From the NCBI RefSeq assembly GCF_036588685.1, contig NC_086379.1, forward strand, positions 72,819,727-72,883,726: a stretch of DNA of 64,000 nt, read 5' to 3'. The translations under genes were made by a program, and so were the position numbers. Under the pieces are notes generated by a model, which did no database searches, was not told the DNA's origin, and saw nothing but the letters and a program-made list of their open reading frames with translations. The stretch is from Mytilus trossulus. Taxonomy: Eukaryota > Mollusca > Bivalvia > Mytilida > Mytilidae. Positions 60,733-64,000 of this stretch are shown one piece after another. Positions within the stretch are counted from its first letter, which is position 1. Every line of letters begins with the position of its first letter.

Positions 60733-62226
60733 TCTGTAAAAATATATATTGTGATAATATTCTGTGAACAGAAACATTATCTAATTTTAGGGGCGTCGTC
60801 ACCTCCATTCCAATGTTGAGCGAGTGGTTGGAAAACTATAATTCTATATTGTACGAATTATTCGGCAAATTGAATTCTCAAAATTGACAATCAACACTGC
60901 TGTCATTAGGGAATTGCCATTAAGTACCTACAGAACAATCATTATTTCTAGTTTATCCTGCACAATGACGATCACTAAGACGCTTGATGAACGTCAATAG
61001 TGCAGGGATACAGGTGACTCCCTCTATCTGTTAAATGACGTCACAAAGGCGTGTATAATTGACCAGTTTTTTCCAGTGACGGATGAACTCGAAAGTGGTC
61101 TATTTCCGTTTCTTTTATCAACATGTTTGAATTATAAAAAAAAATACAAACTTCGTCCCCATTCACAGGTAATGCCTGCCTCATATTAAGAGTGGTTGAC
61201 AAGACTTCTTGATTATATAGGGACTAAGTCCCCAATAACAGTAGAAAATTCAATAAAAAAAAAATCGGGAAAATTTCCCGAATTTTTCATTGTACTAATG
61301 AACTCAAAATCGTTCAATTTTTTTTTATGTCATGTTTTGAAATCCAGGACCTGCGCAGAAATCTACAATGTACTTCCTTTTTCCGGTCTTGTATTGTATG
61401 AATCTTTGAGGAAAATACATATTTATCAGTCTAGTATAAAATTGGAAGGAATGCAATACCAATTTCATTTTTAATAATTCTTTGATATGAAAAAACGGTA
61501 CCTGATGATAGCATTTCTTAGTTGACATTGCATATGACGTCATACATGTAGTTGAATAACGTCAGAACTAAAATCCCTAACAACAAAACCAAAATCGGAA
61601 ACGTTATGGTATTTCCGTTTCTTTGTTTTAACCGAAATATTTAAGTTACAAAAAAATATTTCATATAGACTTCGTCCCCATTTACAGGTAATGCCTGCCT
61701 CATATTAGACTAGAATAACTATTTCAGTATCTGCAACTATGTTTTGTCTATATCTTCTTGGGGAATTAGAAAAGAAAGGGGTGCCATACCCAAGTGGTTT
61801 TTGAGTTGGTTGCGAGATTATATATTGGGAATAGCCTTAAACAGATAACTTGCTAAGTTGCCCTGACACTGCGAATACTAAAGTTTTACCTGTAGATGTA
61901 ACAATGTTGACAATTTTTAAAACATCCGCCAAATATATTTTCCTTCCGGTAAATTAAATATAAATATTGTAAAACGAATTTTTGTATCAATGCTTAAAAA
62001 ATAAAACTTAATTGTATAATTAAAATATTCAATAAATTTTGTACAAAAAAAATATTTGCATTTGAAAAAAATGCCGTAATTTCATAAATGAATACCTAAA
62101 TAAAGATAATTTTTGTGTTCGTTTTTGAAAATAAATTCTGTAATTTGTTTTCACTTTCACTTTCACTTTGGTAGAGACTGCCACACTTACAGTACATGTT
62201 CTTCACGTTCGCGTTTAAAATTAAAA
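60733..62226. promoter_or_regulatory. 1.5 kb region between divergent NUF2 and ELP6 starts
   Basis: Contains promoters or 5' UTRs of both genes. A 39 bp word (TTCGTCCCCATTCACAGG and TAATGCCTGCCTCATATTA) at 61149-61187 recurs at 61669-61707 with one mismatch; each is preceded by ATTTCCGTTTCTTT. TCACTTTCACTTTCACTTT at 62151-62169 reads GAAAGTGAAAGTGAAA on the other strand, a tandem IRF-type site about 60 bases before the ELP6 ATG. CGGGAAAATTTCCCG near 61267 is palindromic. Confidence 0.4.
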
Positions 62227-62886
62227 ATGTTTCTCGAAATTAATAATTTAATAGACGTCAAACAAACAGAAAGACTCAACGGTTGGTTTGCTGGGATATC
62301 GGAGTCATCAGTTGAAGGATCATTTCTAGTTCATCATTTTCTGTCACATTCTTTGAAAACGTCGACTCCAGTTTGTTTTGTTGCACTCAGTCAGTCTTTT
62401 GGACATTATAATGCAATTAGTCAAAAGTTTGGTACAAATTTAACAACACAAAAGGAAAAAAATAAACTCGTATTTGTTGAAGGACTTAAACTTTTGGGGA
62501 ATACATGTTGTAAAGATTGTGACAAGGGAGACAATCCAGTTGATGACAAATCTGTTTTAACTAATTTGTTACAGTTCATTAGCACATCTTACAAAGAACT
62601 TAAAGAGAAGAATGGTTGCTCACCAACTATCATCATAGACAACATATCTGTTCTTACAGTTCTTGGTTTTGACACAAAAGATGTGATTACATTTTGCCAT
62701 TATTTACATGAACTAATACATGAAGACATTGGTGAGAAAGGATGTCTTGTCCTCTATGCAAGCAATGGTAAACAGAATGGTGATGAAAAAATGAAAATCT
62801 TATGGAACTGGATGTGTCATAACTGTACTGTCACCATGGAAGTGTGTGGGCTAGCAACTGGTTACTGTAAGGATGTTCATGGAGAG
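62227..62886 (+). CDS. ELP6: ELP6, Elongator subunit, first coding exon (220 codons)
   Basis: ATG 62227 (MFLEINNLID) fits the family start; the frame is open 38 codons further upstream from an unlikely start at 62113. The exon ends GGAGAG at 62886 before donor GTACAC; the remainder lies beyond the window. Matches human ELP6 in SFLVHHFLS, VCFVALSQSFGHYN, LVFVEGLKLLG, IIIDNISVLTVLG and GLATGYCKDVHGE. ELP6 has a RecA-like fold without a functional Walker motif and forms the ELP4-ELP5-ELP6 hexamer of Elongator, which modifies wobble uridines in tRNA. About four fifths of the protein is in this one exon, which suggests intron loss compared with vertebrates. Head-to-head with NUF2. Confidence 0.9.
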
Positions 62887-64000
62887 GTACACACATTTTC
62901 AATGAATTATTTTTTCCATTATTTTTAGAAAACTTCAGATTCTACATTGTAGATATACAATAACAGGATTAAGATAAATGTTTAACCTATCTAAGCTGTA
63001 GTAAAATGCTTTACATGTATAAAAAACAACTCCATTTGACATTGTATTATTAGATTAGGTATACATTGTACACTGTATTGATAGTAAATTATTCAGAAAT
63101 TATTGCACTATTAATGGGAATAATGCATCTAGGTGAGTATTGTCTCAAAAATTAGAACTCCAATTCTGATATCTGATACATATAGATATAGGAAGATGTG
63201 GTATGAGTGCCAATGAGACAACTCTCCATTCAAGTCACTATTATATCTTATAAAAGTAAACCATTATAGGTAAAGGTACAGTCTTCAACACGAAGCTTTG
63301 GCTCACACTGAACAGCAAACTATAAAGGGCCCCCAAAAACTAACTAGTCAGTAGTGACTGTGTAAAATCATTCAAAAGTGATAACCAATGGTAAAATCCG
63401 CAATGTATATAATAAAAAAGATAAATGAATAACACTTATGAACCACACTGTCATCAACAAACGACAACTACAGAAGATCAGATTCCCCGACATGTGCAAA
63501 CCATTGCATTGGGTTTTAAATGTTTTATAATTTAATGGTACCAAACCTTTACCCTTATCTGAAACAATAGTGTAAAATCACAACATATATATCTGTATGC
63601 TTCTTTTTTTGCAATGATAATCTCACAGTTTTGTCTATTCCTCAATTTTTTATATTGCAATAATAATTGCATGCAAAACTTTCTGAATTCACAGAAATTC
63701 ATATGATTGTATGAATACTGTACACAAATAAATAAGATGTACATGAAATGCTGTCTAAAAAATGTACAACACCAAACACTACAATTAACATGATTAAACA
63801 GGGTTAATAATCAAAAAATTATTTGGCTATTATTTTTTTTTGTAAACATCATGACTTGTAGGTCCCTATTGGTAGAAAACTGTTTGCATATTTTTTCAAG
63901 ATCTTTAGAAACATGTCTAGAAATTTTCCTCAGATCATCATGTTGATAATTTATTCAGGTATAAACTAAAATAGAAAAAGCAATTGGAAATCAATAAATT
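62887..64000 (+). other. ELP6: ELP6 intron
   Basis: No further exon found before the window ends. Holds a 'repeat A' copy (listed separately) and AT-rich sequence. Confidence 0.6.
63184..63480 (-). repeat. 'Repeat A' copy, reverse orientation
   Basis: + strand: TAGATATAGGAAGATGTGG, GCCAATGAGACAACTCTCC, GGTACAGTCTTCAACACG, AAAGGGCCCCCAAAAACTA, ATCAACAAACGACAACTAC. Closely follows the copy at 12605-12880. Confidence 0.65.

Noticed and set aside
61103-61707. LTR retrotransposon with short LTRs
   Set aside because: The direct repeats lack TG/CA ends, a primer-binding site and any target duplication I could find.
62113-62226. N-terminal extension of ELP6
   Set aside because: Low-complexity FHFHFHF-like stretch with no family match; the ATG at 62227 aligns with the known ELP6 start.

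Overview
The window looks like nuclear DNA of an animal, most likely a bivalve mollusc close to Mytilus. The DNA is AT-rich. Genes are split into 60-260 bp exons with GT-AG introns of 0.1-5 kb, and introns and spacers are crowded with dispersed repeats: tRNA-derived SINEs, CR1/L2-like LINE remains, MITEs, Helitron-like tandem elements and hairpin-headed repeats. The species call is inference from gene content and remembered mussel/oyster repeat families; no search was run.

Layout. (1) 1-33.4 kb, + strand: the 3' part of CCDC57, a coiled-coil centrosome/centriolar-satellite gene. Twenty coding exons join in one continuous frame (about 1,031 residues) and end at a TGA at 32803-32805; the first exon(s) lie left of the window. 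Its introns hold a small antisense ORF with a death-effector-like fold (5862-6152), a broken CR1/L2-like LINE (15.5-17.7 kb), a 756 bp TA-flanked element, a TTAA-flanked MITE and a 2.87 kb element ending in CACAGTG with a 5 bp target duplication (21274-24143), which fits the Transib/RAG superfamily. (2) 33.4-43.6 kb: gene-free and packed with repeats, including a Helitron-like element with ~500 bp internal units and a cluster of a GACGAAACG-type repeat. (3) 43.6-47.5 kb: two divergent, paralogous genes, uninterrupted over their coding length, for RING-less B-box proteins (558 and 566 aa), sharing a 443 bp spacer. (4) 47.5-60.7 kb, - strand: complete NUF2, a kinetochore Ndc80-complex subunit, rebuilt as 11 coding exons and 455 residues, with a tandem duplicate of its last exon just downstream. 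(5) 62.2 kb to the end, + strand: the first coding exon (220 codons) of ELP6, an Elongator subunit, head-to-head with NUF2.

How the genes relate. CCDC57 (centrosome) and NUF2 (kinetochore) both act in cell division, and ELP6 acts in tRNA wobble modification; nothing suggests co-regulation beyond the NUF2/ELP6 shared upstream region. The B-box pair and the death-effector-like ORF resemble the expanded innate-immunity gene sets of bivalves. A recurring theme is local duplication of exon ends together with their splice sites: four independent cases in CCDC57 and NUF2.
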